64,000 nt of DNA from Sinomonas notoginsengisoli (GTDB lineage: Bacteria; Actinomycetota; Actinomycetes; Actinomycetales; Micrococcaceae), in the NCBI RefSeq assembly GCF_021554725.1, contig NZ_JAIZDP010000001.1:1-64000 (forward strand). Reading direction: 5' to 3'. The notes under the pieces are model-generated. The model was given only the letters and a program-made list of their open reading frames with translations. It made no database searches and was not told where the DNA came from. Positions 57,705 to 64,000 of this stretch are shown one piece after another (position 1 is the first letter of the stretch; every line of letters begins with the position of its first letter). The translations under genes and the position numbers were made by a program.

Positions 57705-57792
57705 CTTGAGGGTATTTGGCTCGGGAGCGGAGTCGCTGAGACGCAGGGCACCTCCCCGAGACCAAGGGAGACGGCGCGACGCGGAGTAGTCT

Positions 57793-58761
57793 TCAGACGC
57801 CTTCCCTGCTGAGCGCCATTCGGGCTGCGCCTGAGGCTGCCGTTTCCGGGCCGAGTTGGACCACGTCCACCTTGCATCCATCCTGTAGATCGCTGAAGCT
57901 GTAGTCCGCCACGGCAGCCTCAAATTCGGCCTGAAACAATTCGTTAGCCGAGGGCCAGTCAACCTCGGAGAAATAGGGTCCAGGGCCTCCTACCAAGATT
58001 CTTTCCGGATTCAGGAGATTCACGAGAACGGCTAAGCCTTGCCCGAAATTTCTTCCCGCGCGTCGAAAAGCCGTCTGCGCGACAACAACTCCTCCCTCCA
58101 CCAGCGATGCGGCTTCTGCCATGGTGGAGACGCCGTGCCTACCTCCCCAATTAATTTCTCGTGCAAGAGTCTCAACCGACAGAAGGGCTTCTAGGCATCC
58201 TCTCGACCCGCAACGACATCTAGCTCCGGCTGGTTGTATCGTGACATGTCCGAATTCGCCAGCTCCACCGGACGATCCCCGCACAATCTCGCCACCCGCC
58301 ACCAAGGCGCTTCCAAGGCCGTGGCCCTCCTCGGCGATGTAAATCACGACGAGGTCGTTGACGCCTGCGAGACCTTCCGTGGTCAGCAGATCGGAGACCA
58401 TACAGTTCACGTCGTTATCGACATAGTTTGGTAATCCAGTGCGATCTTGGAGCTGCGAGCTCACGTCAACGTTCTTCCAATGCCTCCCGTGGGGTGCCAG
58501 GTCCGGTGCATACCTAACGAGGCCCTTCGCATGTTCAACATGGCCCCCCACTGATACGCCGATTGCGGAAGGGCTGTCGTCGAACGAGGAGGTCACGTGG
58601 TCCGCGATCATATCGACAATCTGGTCCGGAGTCTGAAGATCGCCGGGAATCTTCAGTCGTTCTTTAGCCTTCAGAAGACCGTCAGGCATGACAGAACTGA
58701 CGTAAAGGTATTCATGCGTTACGGCATACCCGACGGCGAGGGTGTCACGCTTCAATGTCAT
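57793..58761 (-). CDS. ROK-family protein lacking the first phosphate motif
   Basis: The fold is ROK: N-D-x-N at residues 116-119 (catalytic Asp 117), GLGSALV, GEFGH at 168-172 and the zinc motif CRCGSRGCLE at 182-191. However, the N-terminal DxGGTK motif that binds ATP phosphates is absent, and there is no helix-turn-helix, so it is neither a standard kinase nor a standard repressor. It could be a sugar-binding sensor or a degenerate kinase. The ATG at 58761 overlaps the upstream RelA/SpoT-like gene by 17 bases; a TTG at 58755 with GGAAGG 6 bases before it is an alternative start. Base composition is unlike the host genes. Confidence 0.82.
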   Translation of the reverse strand: MTLKRDTLAVGYAVTHEYLYVSSVMPDGLLKAKERLKIPGDLQTPDQIVDMIADHVTSSFDDSPSAIGVSVGGHVEHAKGLVRYAPDLAPHGRHWKNVDVSSQLQDRTGLPNYVDNDVNCMVSDLLTTEGLAGVNDLVVIYIAEEGHGLGSALVAGGEIVRGSSGGAGEFGHVTIQPAGARCRCGSRGCLEALLSVETLAREINWGGRHGVSTMAEAASLVEGGVVVAQTAFRRAGRNFGQGLAVLVNLLNPERILVGGPGPYFSEVDWPSANELFQAEFEAAVADYSFSDLQDGCKVDVVQLGPETAASGAARMALSREGV

Positions 58762-59584
58762 CCTTCCCGTCGCTGCTAATTTGTGTGTCTCGTACCGCCA
58801 TAATCATGCCCTCCACCCAATGCACGACGTGACCAAGGTAATACACGCCAAACTCCGCGCCCCTGTAATCCCATTGCCAAGGCCCTCGAACCGGGTCCAT
58901 CGTTTCACGGGACCGTTCAAAATGACGGTGAGTCAGGTTGTCGACCATCTCCTGCAAGGCTGTTGTCACTTGAATCTCGACTTCGCTCGTACGTAGTTCA
59001 GGGCCGACGTAATCCAGATCGAGCCCCTTGAATTCTTGGGGAACCCTAACGTGCATCGCATAGTAGCCCGTATCCTTAGCCTTGGTTTCCACCTGCACCT
59101 GTAGGCCGAGCGATTTAGCGTGCCTTTCAATTCGTTCTACGAGGAACGAAACGCCATCTAGGTAGTTGACGGTGAATCTGGTCCGGATAATGTCCCAGAA
59201 CTTTTCAAACCATGTGTCGGGGAGGACCCATCCTGAATTTGGGGCATCCGGCCAATTTGCGTTGTTTTTCACGTTTTCACGCCAGGTCTTGTTGAGAAAG
59301 GACTTCCAAGGCTTCAGATTGAGCGGTGCCGGGTTGGTGCCCGAGAAGAGTCTGTGATGGTTCTCCTGTGCGTAGTCTTGCTCCCACATGGGCAAGCTGC
59401 GTTGGACGCCGAGCCAAAACTCGGACTGCTCGAACTCGGATTTGAGGTCCGCTTGATGATGAAGGAAACGCCCCGGCCTCAACTCCCGCTTGTCGCCATG
59501 CCATGTCTGGTCAAGCCAATCATCGTAGTTTTCGAAACTGGGCCGATCTACTCGCTCGACGTCAGCAATGCGAACAACCTTCAT
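58745..59584 (-). CDS. RelA/SpoT-domain protein (alarmone-synthetase-like)
   Basis: The C-terminal half fits the RelA/SpoT nucleotidyltransferase domain: DIIRTRF at residues 131-137 (place of the D-x-x-G-x-R motif, with Gly replaced by Arg), GYYAMH at 173-178 (GYRSxH motif) and EVEIQVTTALQE at 201-212, followed by LTHRHFE. The N-terminal 125 residues and the WQWDY...LGHVVHWVEGM C-terminus are not from RelA/Rel. There is no HD hydrolase domain, so it could be a small alarmone synthetase or a toxic synthetase (toxSAS) type. GAGG precedes the ATG by 6 bases. It forms an overlapping operon with the ROK-like gene. Confidence 0.78.
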   Translation of the reverse strand: MKVVRIADVERVDRPSFENYDDWLDQTWHGDKRELRPGRFLHHQADLKSEFEQSEFWLGVQRSLPMWEQDYAQENHHRLFSGTNPAPLNLKPWKSFLNKTWRENVKNNANWPDAPNSGWVLPDTWFEKFWDIIRTRFTVNYLDGVSFLVERIERHAKSLGLQVQVETKAKDTGYYAMHVRVPQEFKGLDLDYVGPELRTSEVEIQVTTALQEMVDNLTHRHFERSRETMDPVRGPWQWDYRGAEFGVYYLGHVVHWVEGMIMAVRDTQISSDGKDDIEA

Positions 59585-60071
59585 TGTTTCCTCGCCCCTC
59601 TAGATCGCAGATTTGCCTAATCGAACGGGATTCTCGCGAGATGATCGCGTGATATAGGACCAGAATTTGAGTGCCTGAACATACATGGACTCGCGGTCGT
59701 GCCGGCAAGATCTCCCCCGCGGGGCCGAAGTGATTACAGTGTGCAGACTAGGAGCCCGAGAGGAATATGACAAGGCCCGGGTCACGAGGGAACTGCACGA
59801 CGCGAGCTCGCTCGGGCTCGGCTTACCAGAACGGTGGCGGTCGTAAGTGAGGCCTTTGCACGAGTTCAACGCTTAAGGAATGAGGGTTTGGGCCTAATGA
59901 GCGGTCCCGAAGAGATTGGTTCGAACGTCCTTCCGAGGAGGGCCTTGGAGCGTTCCTTCACCGGTCAGGGGTGGTGATACTCCTTCGATCACCCCCCAGG
60001 TGTCCTAGGCGTTCACAACGGCGCCTTGACACCACGCGGGGTCCACTGGCAGTTGACCAGCCATATGCCAG
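59585..60071. other. low-coding stretch inside the island
   Basis: This is the upstream region of the RelA/SpoT-like gene. It holds the palindrome TCTCGCGAGA (59632-59641), a TATATC hexamer on the minus strand near 59655, a short open frame (59685-59846) and an inverted repeat GGTGAT/ATCACC near 59970-59994. No recognisable gene remnant was identified. Confidence 0.5.
59685..59846 (+). CDS. possible 53-residue protein
   Basis: The short frame starts at an ATG and ends with TAA. It is charged (REEYDKARVTRELHDASS near the middle) and divergent from the RelA/SpoT-like gene. No ribosome-binding site or family was recognised. It could be a small partner of the operon or a fragment of a larger lost gene. 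Confidence 0.25.
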   Translation: MDSRSCRQDLPRGAEVITVCRLGAREEYDKARVTRELHDASSLGLGLPERWRS

Positions 60072-60377
60072 TCAATCCGTATGCGCTTCATGACGATCGG
60101 TGGTCTGACAGCCCTTCCAGTCAGGGGCGCATCTCGTCTTGAACCGCTCCGACTCGGTGCCCGGGTGCTCGTCGCGTCGCATCGGGGCGTTGCACCCCTC
60201 GGCAGCCCGGTGCTTCTCATATTCGGTGATCTCCGGCCGCAAGGGCGTTAGCCAGACAATCAGGCCGCCCTCACCCGTCATCGAGCTCAGGGGTGCTAGA
60301 GCACCGCCTTCCGAAGGCCCCTGATCAGTGATCTCTGCCGTCCTGTGATGGATCATTTGGATGGGGTGGATCAGCAT
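60072..60377 (-). CDS. possible hypothetical protein of 101 residues
   Basis: The frame from an ATG at 60377 gives a hydrophilic protein with RPEITEYEKHRAAEGCNAP and later Cys residues. Codon use looks partly coding, but there is no ribosome-binding site and no recognised family. A second frame continuing at 60005-60098 (MKRIRIDWHMAGQLPVDPAW) overlaps its end, so a frameshifted remnant is possible. Confidence 0.3.
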   Translation of the reverse strand: MLIHPIQMIHHRTAEITDQGPSEGGALAPLSSMTGEGGLIVWLTPLRPEITEYEKHRAAEGCNAPMRRDEHPGTESERFKTRCAPDWKGCQTTDRHEAHTD

Positions 60378-60395
60378 ACGTGACCCGACACAGAA

Positions 60396-60445
60396 GAGTC
60401 CGCGCGAGCAGCCGTCCAGTCGGTTCTGGCTGCTCGCGCGGACTC
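60396..60445 (-). terminator. glnA1 terminator hairpin
   Basis: A perfect 18-bp stem (60396-60413 with 60428-60445) and a 14-base loop lie 36 bases after the glnA1 stop. On the minus strand it is followed by CTTCTGTGT. Confidence 0.8.
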
Positions 60446-60481
60446 TGTGCGGACTGAGGCCGCTACTTCCCTGCAATCCCC

Positions 60482-61906
60482 CTAGCAGCCGAAGTAGAGC
60501 TCGAACTCGTAGGGGTTCGGGCGCAGCGAGAGCGGCATGATCTCCTTCTCACGCTTGTATGCGACCCAGGTGTCAATCAGGTCCTGTGTGAAGACGCCGC
60601 CAGCCTGGAGGAACTCGTTGTCCGCCTCGAGGGCCTCAAGGGCTTCCTCGAGCGACCCCGGGGCCTTCGGGATGTCGCGGGCCTCCTCGACGGGGAGCTC
60701 GTAGAGGTCCTTGTCGATCGGGGCCGGCGGCTCGATGCGGTTGCGGATGCCGTCGATCCCGGCCATGAGCTGGGCCGCGAACGCGAGGTACGGGTTGGAC
60801 GAGGGGTCCGGGGCGCGGAACTCGATGCGCTTGGCCTTCGGGTTCGAGCCGGTGATCGGGATACGGATTCCGGCGGAGCGGTTGCCCTGCGAGTACACCA
60901 TGTTGACAGGGGCCTCGAAGCCCTTGACGAGGCGCTTATAGGAGTTCACGGTCGGGTTCGTGAACGCGAGGACGGCCGAGGCGTGCTTGAGGAGGCCACC
61001 GATGTACCAGCGGGCGAGGTCGGAGAGGTTCGCGTAGCCCTTCTCGTCGTAGAAGAGCGGCTCCCCGCCGTTCCACAGCGACTGGTGGCAGTGCATGCCC
61101 GAGCCGTTGTCGCCGAAGACCGGCTTCGGCATGAAGGTCACGGCCTTGCCCCACTCGAGCGCCGTGTTCTTGATGATGTACTTGAACTTCTGCAGGTCGT
61201 CCGCTGCGCGCACGAGGGTCGAGAATCGGTAGTTGATCTCGGCCTGGCCCGCGGCGCCGACCTCGTGGTGGGAACGCTCGACCTCAAGGCCGGCCGCGTC
61301 CAGGGCGAGGCACATTGCGTCGCGGAGGTCGGCCTGGTGGTCGACCGGGGCCACGGGGAAGTAGCCGCTCTTGAACGGGGTCTTGTTGCCGAGGTTCCCG
61401 CCCTCCTCCTCGCGGCCCGAGTTCCACGGCGCCTCGATCGAGTCGACCTTGTAGAAGGATCCCTGCGGCGAGGACTCGAACTGGACGTTGTCGAAGACGA
61501 AGAACTCGGCCTCGGGGGCGAAGAACGCCGTGTCAGCGATGCCGGTGGAGGCCAGATACGCCTCGGCACGCTCTGCGACGCCGCGGGGATCGCGGTGATA
61601 CGGCTCGCCGGTGCGCGGGTTCACGATGGAGAAGTTCAGGGCGAGGGTCTTCTCGACGCGGAACGGGTCGAGGAAGGCGGTCGTGACGTCGGGGATGAGC
61701 TGCATGTCCGACTCGGCGATGCCCTGGAAGCCGCGGATCGACGAGCCGTCGAAGAGTTGGCCGTTGACGAAGAAGTCTTCGTCAACCGTCTTGGCAGGGA
61801 TGTTGAAGTGCTGCTGGACGCCAGGCAGGTCAGTGAAGCGGATATCGACGAACTTGACGTCTTCGTCCTTGATGTATTTGAGGACCTCGTCCGCAGACTT
61901 GAACAT
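60482..61906 (-). CDS. glnA: glutamine synthetase type I
   Basis: GlnA1 makes glutamine from glutamate, ammonia and ATP as a dodecamer. It has FDGSSIRGF, the [14 protein letters not shown] segment, [26 protein letters not shown] and NRSAGIRIP. The adenylylation tyrosine is in DKDLYELP at residue 402, the target expected for GlnE upstream. Length is 474 residues. The ATG has AAAGGAGT upstream. The 3' end carries the 19-bp repeat that bounds the island. A GlnR-type box lies in the promoter region, so both transcription and activity are probably nitrogen-controlled. Confidence 0.97.
   Translation of the reverse strand: MFKSADEVLKYIKDEDVKFVDIRFTDLPGVQQHFNIPAKTVDEDFFVNGQLFDGSSIRGFQGIAESDMQLIPDVTTAFLDPFRVEKTLALNFSIVNPRTGEPYHRDPRGVAERAEAYLASTGIADTAFFAPEAEFFVFDNVQFESSPQGSFYKVDSIEAPWNSGREEEGGNLGNKTPFKSGYFPVAPVDHQADLRDAMCLALDAAGLEVERSHHEVGAAGQAEINYRFSTLVRAADDLQKFKYIIKNTALEWGKAVTFMPKPVFGDNGSGMHCHQSLWNGGEPLFYDEKGYANLSDLARWYIGGLLKHASAVLAFTNPTVNSYKRLVKGFEAPVNMVYSQGNRSAGIRIPITGSNPKAKRIEFRAPDPSSNPYLAFAAQLMAGIDGIRNRIEPPAPIDKDLYELPVEEARDIPKAPGSLEEALEALEADNEFLQAGGVFTQDLIDTWVAYKREKEIMPLSLRPNPYEFELYFGC
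60484..60502 (-). repeat. 19-bp direct repeat, copy B (intact glnA 3' end)
   Basis: This copy is the genuine end of glnA1 (coding ELYFGC, stop TAG) and is identical to 57686-57704. Confidence 0.9.
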
Positions 61907-62037
61907 CTGTACTCCTTTACGCAGGGTGGAAAGCAGTCGGGCCAGCGTGGCGCGTGCATGAGGTGCGCGGCGCCGTTCGCCTCGTACGCAACTGGTACCA
62001 CACTACGAACAGGGGGTTTCCCGTCCATGTCAGTATT

Positions 62038-62053
62038 GTTTCGGCGAGGTTAC
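62038..62053 (-). promoter_or_regulatory. GlnR box upstream of glnA1
   Basis: On the minus strand GTAAC-CTCGCC-GAAAC matches the actinobacterial GlnR consensus gTnAC-n6-GaAAC exactly. It lies 130 bases upstream of the glnA1 ATG. An 8-bp inverted repeat TTACACGG/CCGTGTAA (62050-62072) overlaps it. Confidence 0.55.
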
Positions 62054-62141
62054 ACGGCCCGCCCCCGTGTAAACGCTAGCGGCCTGCGAGCTTGAGGGCC
62101 AGTGCGGGTCATTGACCGGAACGCGGGCGCGCCGGCTCTCC

Positions 62142-62147
62142 TAGAAT
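62142..62147 (+). promoter_or_regulatory. leaderless -10 (TAGAAT) of the RDD gene
   Basis: TAGAAT ends 6 bases before the GTG at 62154. Confidence 0.55.
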
Positions 62148-62153
62148 GGATAG

Positions 62154-62588
62154 GTGATCGACCGCAGAGACCTCGGATCCTGGATTAGCGGCCCCCAGCT
62201 CGCGGAGGGCGACTTCCCGGGACGGCGGCTTGGAATGCCCCGCACGGGCCAAGGCTCCGTAGGCCGGCCCGGCCGCAGGGTATTGGGCCTGTGCATCGAC
62301 TGGGCCGTGTCCTACCTGATCGCCGCGGCGTTCTTGGGCGGCAGCCAGATGGACATCCTGCTGGTCTTCGCGGTCGAGCAGATCCTGCTGGTGGGCTTCG
62401 CCGGGTTCGGCCTCGGGCACCGGATCGCGGGGCTCAAGGTGCGCCGCCTCGACGGTGGGCCCGTCGGCATCCCTCGCGCGGCCCTGCGGACCCTCCTGCT
62501 GTGCCTGGTGATCCCCGCCGTCATCTTCGATGCGGACCAGCGCGGCCTTCACGACAAGGCCGCCGGAACGGTCGTCACGCGCTTGTGA
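62154..62588 (+). CDS. RDD-family membrane protein
   Basis: The 144-residue protein has an RDD domain with three predicted helices, starting RRVLGLCIDWAVSYLIAAAF (the D in the RDD-type motif) and including HRIAGLKV near the middle. RDD proteins are poorly characterised; some are linked to ion transport. The same gene lies beside glnA1 in M. tuberculosis (Rv2219A). The start is the GTG 6 bases after TAGAAT. Confidence 0.85.
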   Translation: MIDRRDLGSWISGPQLAEGDFPGRRLGMPRTGQGSVGRPGRRVLGLCIDWAVSYLIAAAFLGGSQMDILLVFAVEQILLVGFAGFGLGHRIAGLKVRRLDGGPVGIPRAALRTLLLCLVIPAVIFDADQRGLHDKAAGTVVTRL

Positions 62589-62636
62589 AACGGCCCAGCA
62601 GCGGAGACGGGCCCAGCGGGTGCCCCAAGGGTGCGA

Positions 62637-62689
62637 ACGTACGCGAAGGGGGCCCCGGCAGTGAATGCCAGGGCCCCCTTCGAGTACGT
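62637..62689. terminator. bidirectional terminator between convergent genes
   Basis: A 12-bp stem (62644-62655 with 62671-62682) has an inner GGCA/TGCC pairing across one mismatch and an outer ACGTAC/GTACGT extension. It serves the convergent RDD and DUF4191 genes. Confidence 0.85.
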
Positions 62690-62711
62690 ACTCGGCTCGC
62701 GCCAAAGGCCG

Positions 62712-63431
62712 TCAGCGGCCGCGCATCGCACGGCGATCGGGACGGATCCGGGTAGGGTCGATGCCCTTCGGGATCGGGAGGCGCGTACCGAGCGAGCCGA
62801 TCCGCTTGGACACCGTCGCAACCTCGACCTTGGTCAGCTGAGGCTTGAGCTTGTTCATCTTGCCCGCGACGCTTCGCAGCGGAGTCTGGCTCTCCTCGCG
62901 TCCGGTCTCGATCACGTGGATCGGAACGTTGGGAAGGATGCGAGCGAGCCGTTTGCGTTCGCCCTCGATGAGCTGGCGGACCCGGGCGCTCGGGCCCTCG
63001 GACACGAGCACGACGCCGGGACGGCCGATCGCGCGGAACACGACGTCCTGAGTGCGCGGGTTCACGGCGACGGGCTGTTCCTCGACGATCCAGCCCCGGC
63101 GGAGCGAGTTGAGCGCGGCGCCCGCGGCACCCGGCTGCCCCTCGATCTGCGCATAGGCTGCACGCTCGGCGCGCCGGCTCAGGATGAACACAGCCCCGAG
63201 GACGCCTAGGAGGATGCCGATGATCAGGCCGGTGATCCAGTTGTCGAGGAGGAAGCCGATCAGCAGGCTCACTGCGGTGATTCCGAGGAACACCAGCAGC
63301 ATGAGCCACACGGCGTTGGGATCGGTCTTCCGGGTCATCTGGAAGACTTGGAGGAACTGCTGGAAGCCGTTGGGCTTCTTCGCCTTCTTCGGAGCCTTGT
63401 CCGAGGGCGTGGTGTCGGTGCTCTTGGCCAT
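62712..63431 (-). CDS. DUF4191 membrane protein
   Basis: The 239-residue protein has a basic N-terminus, two adjacent transmembrane helices (about 42-85) and a soluble C-terminal domain with conserved RAIGRPGVVLVSEGP and LPIPKGIDPTR segments, matching the DUF4191 family (Rv2219). Function is unknown. It lies directly downstream of lipA in the same orientation. TAGAAT lies 9 bases and GAGG about 5 bases before the ATG, so either a very short leader or normal initiation is possible. Confidence 0.87.
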   Translation of the reverse strand: MAKSTDTTPSDKAPKKAKKPNGFQQFLQVFQMTRKTDPNAVWLMLLVFLGITAVSLLIGFLLDNWITGLIIGILLGVLGAVFILSRRAERAAYAQIEGQPGAAGAALNSLRRGWIVEEQPVAVNPRTQDVVFRAIGRPGVVLVSEGPSARVRQLIEGERKRLARILPNVPIHVIETGREESQTPLRSVAGKMNKLKPQLTKVEVATVSKRIGSLGTRLPIPKGIDPTRIRPDRRAMRGR

Positions 63432-63548
63432 AGTGCCTCAATTCTAAGCCACCCGGCGGGAGGCAGGGCTTCGTCGGAGCACGGGTGGCAGCAGAGGGGA
63501 GGCGCTGCCCGTTCCCACAGGCCTCGCCTCCGGTCTGCTACCGGGTCG

Positions 63549-64000
63549 TCAGCCCTGCCGGGCGGCGATCAGGGATGCGGCCTCCTGCCGCGTGGAGCCG
63601 GAGGATTCGATGTGTGCGAGCTGTGGTGGGATCTCCCAGCCCTTCTTGCGCATGGCGGTGGCCCATAGGCGACCGGCCCGATAGGAGGACCGCACGAGGG
63701 GGCCGCTCATCACGCCGAGGAAGCCGATCTCCTCGGCCTCCTGGGAGAGCTCGACGAACTCCTCGGGCTTGACCCAGCGCTCCACGGGGTGGTGCCGCTC
63801 AGAGGGGCGGAGGTACTGGGTGATCGTGATGAGGTCGCAGCCGGCGTCGTGCAGGTCGCGCAGAGCCTGGGAGACCTCCTCGCGGGTTTCGCCCATGCCG
63901 AGGATGAGGTTGGACTTCGTCACCATGCCCTGGCTACGGCCCTGGGTGATGACATCGAGGGAGCGCTCATAGCGGAACGCCGGACGGATGCTCTTGAAAA
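63549..64000 (-). CDS. lipA: lipoyl synthase (3' part, runs off the window)
   Basis: Only the C-terminal 150 or so residues are in the window; the frame stays open to the edge. LipA is a radical-SAM enzyme that inserts sulfur into octanoyl groups to form lipoate. Diagnostic pieces are [36 protein letters not shown] and [16 protein letters not shown]. The radical-SAM CX3CX2C cluster lies beyond the edge. The DUF4191 gene follows, as in M. tuberculosis. Confidence 0.93.
   Translation of the reverse strand, partial: FKSIRPAFRYERSLDVITQGRSQGMVTKSNLILGMGETREEVSQALRDLHDAGCDLITITQYLRPSERHHPVERWVKPEEFVELSQEAEEIGFLGVMSGPLVRSSYRAGRLWATAMRKKGWEIPPQLAHIESSGSTRQEAASLIAARQG

Larger units (their letters stand above)
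57686..60502. mobile_element. putative 2.8-kb genomic island inserted at the glnA1 3' end
   Basis: The segment is bounded by the 19-bp direct repeats, lies between genes adjacent in relatives (glnE and glnA1), and is lower in G+C. Hand counts give about 53 % in 59041-59100 and 48 % in 59161-59220, against 73 % in 54541-54600 within glnE. Integration at a 3' gene end with the gene restored is a well-known pattern. No integrase or transposase is visible, so the element may be decayed or mobilised in trans. A leftover of a duplicated glnA is an alternative. Confidence 0.5.

Noticed and set aside
59600-59869. An 89-codon minus-strand frame upstream of the RelA/SpoT-like gene
   Set aside because: Ser/Arg-rich, no ribosome-binding site, and it competes with a more protein-like plus-strand frame.
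59911-59930. tRNA-like T-loop GGTTCGAAC
   Set aside because: The flanking bases do not form a T-stem, and no acceptor or anticodon arm is present, so it is not a tRNA attachment site.

Overview
The window is a 64-kb chromosomal stretch of a high-G+C actinobacterium, most likely a member of the Micrococcaceae (Arthrobacter/Sinomonas type). The reasons are the strongly G+C-rich third codon positions, the division-and-cell-wall cluster running mraZ-rsmH-ftsL-ftsI-murE-murF-mraY-murD-ftsW-murG-murC-ftsQ-ftsZ-pgeF-yggS-sepF-yggT-divIVA, a MurE ligase without the diaminopimelate DNPR motif (fitting lysine-type peptidoglycan), and gene order shared with the Mycobacterium tuberculosis Rv2145c-Rv2225 region. 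No rRNA, tRNA or CRISPR array was seen.

Layout. 0-9 kb: an orphan ParA ATPase, pyruvate carboxylase, a MinD-like ATPase with a long disordered N-terminus, a long-chain acyl-CoA synthetase and a ROK glucokinase. 9-13.7 kb: a three-gene overlapping unit (two related alpha/beta hydrolases and a membrane protein), a PlsC-type acyltransferase and class II DAHP synthase. 13.7-21 kb: a PknL-like Ser/Thr kinase with four PASTA domains, a LysM/transglycosylase protein, an Rv2175c-like DNA-binding protein, a polyprenyl synthase, a lipoprotein, DNA polymerase IV and a DUF3040 protein. 21-42 kb: the division and cell-wall cluster, headed by a consensus promoter and four decameric MraZ-type repeats. 42-50 kb: lspA, rluD, dnaE, hisD, nrdR and two membrane proteins. 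50-57.6 kb: polyphosphate glucokinase, methionine aminopeptidase, panB, glnA2, glnE and a small cupin. 60.5-64 kb: glnA1 with a GlnR-type box, an RDD protein, a DUF4191 protein and the 3' part of lipA.

The accessory segment lies at about 57.7-60.5 kb, between glnE/cupin and glnA1, which are close neighbours in M. tuberculosis. It is bounded by a perfect 19-bp direct repeat of the glnA1 3' end (coding ELYFGC), is visibly lower in G+C, and carries a translationally overlapping pair: a RelA/SpoT-domain protein (alarmone-synthetase-like) and a ROK-fold protein that has lost the first phosphate-binding motif. No integrase is visible. This pair, possibly a stress, toxin or defence module, is the best candidate for an undescribed system here.

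A second window-wide theme is leaderless initiation. At least a dozen genes have an nAnnnT -10 hexamer (often TAGACT) ending exactly 6 or 7 bases before an ATG/GTG and no Shine-Dalgarno sequence, whereas internal operon genes have overlapping starts or clear ribosome-binding sites. Nitrogen control is concentrated near the right end: glnA2, the adenylyltransferase glnE, and glnA1 with its adenylylatable tyrosine and GlnR box.
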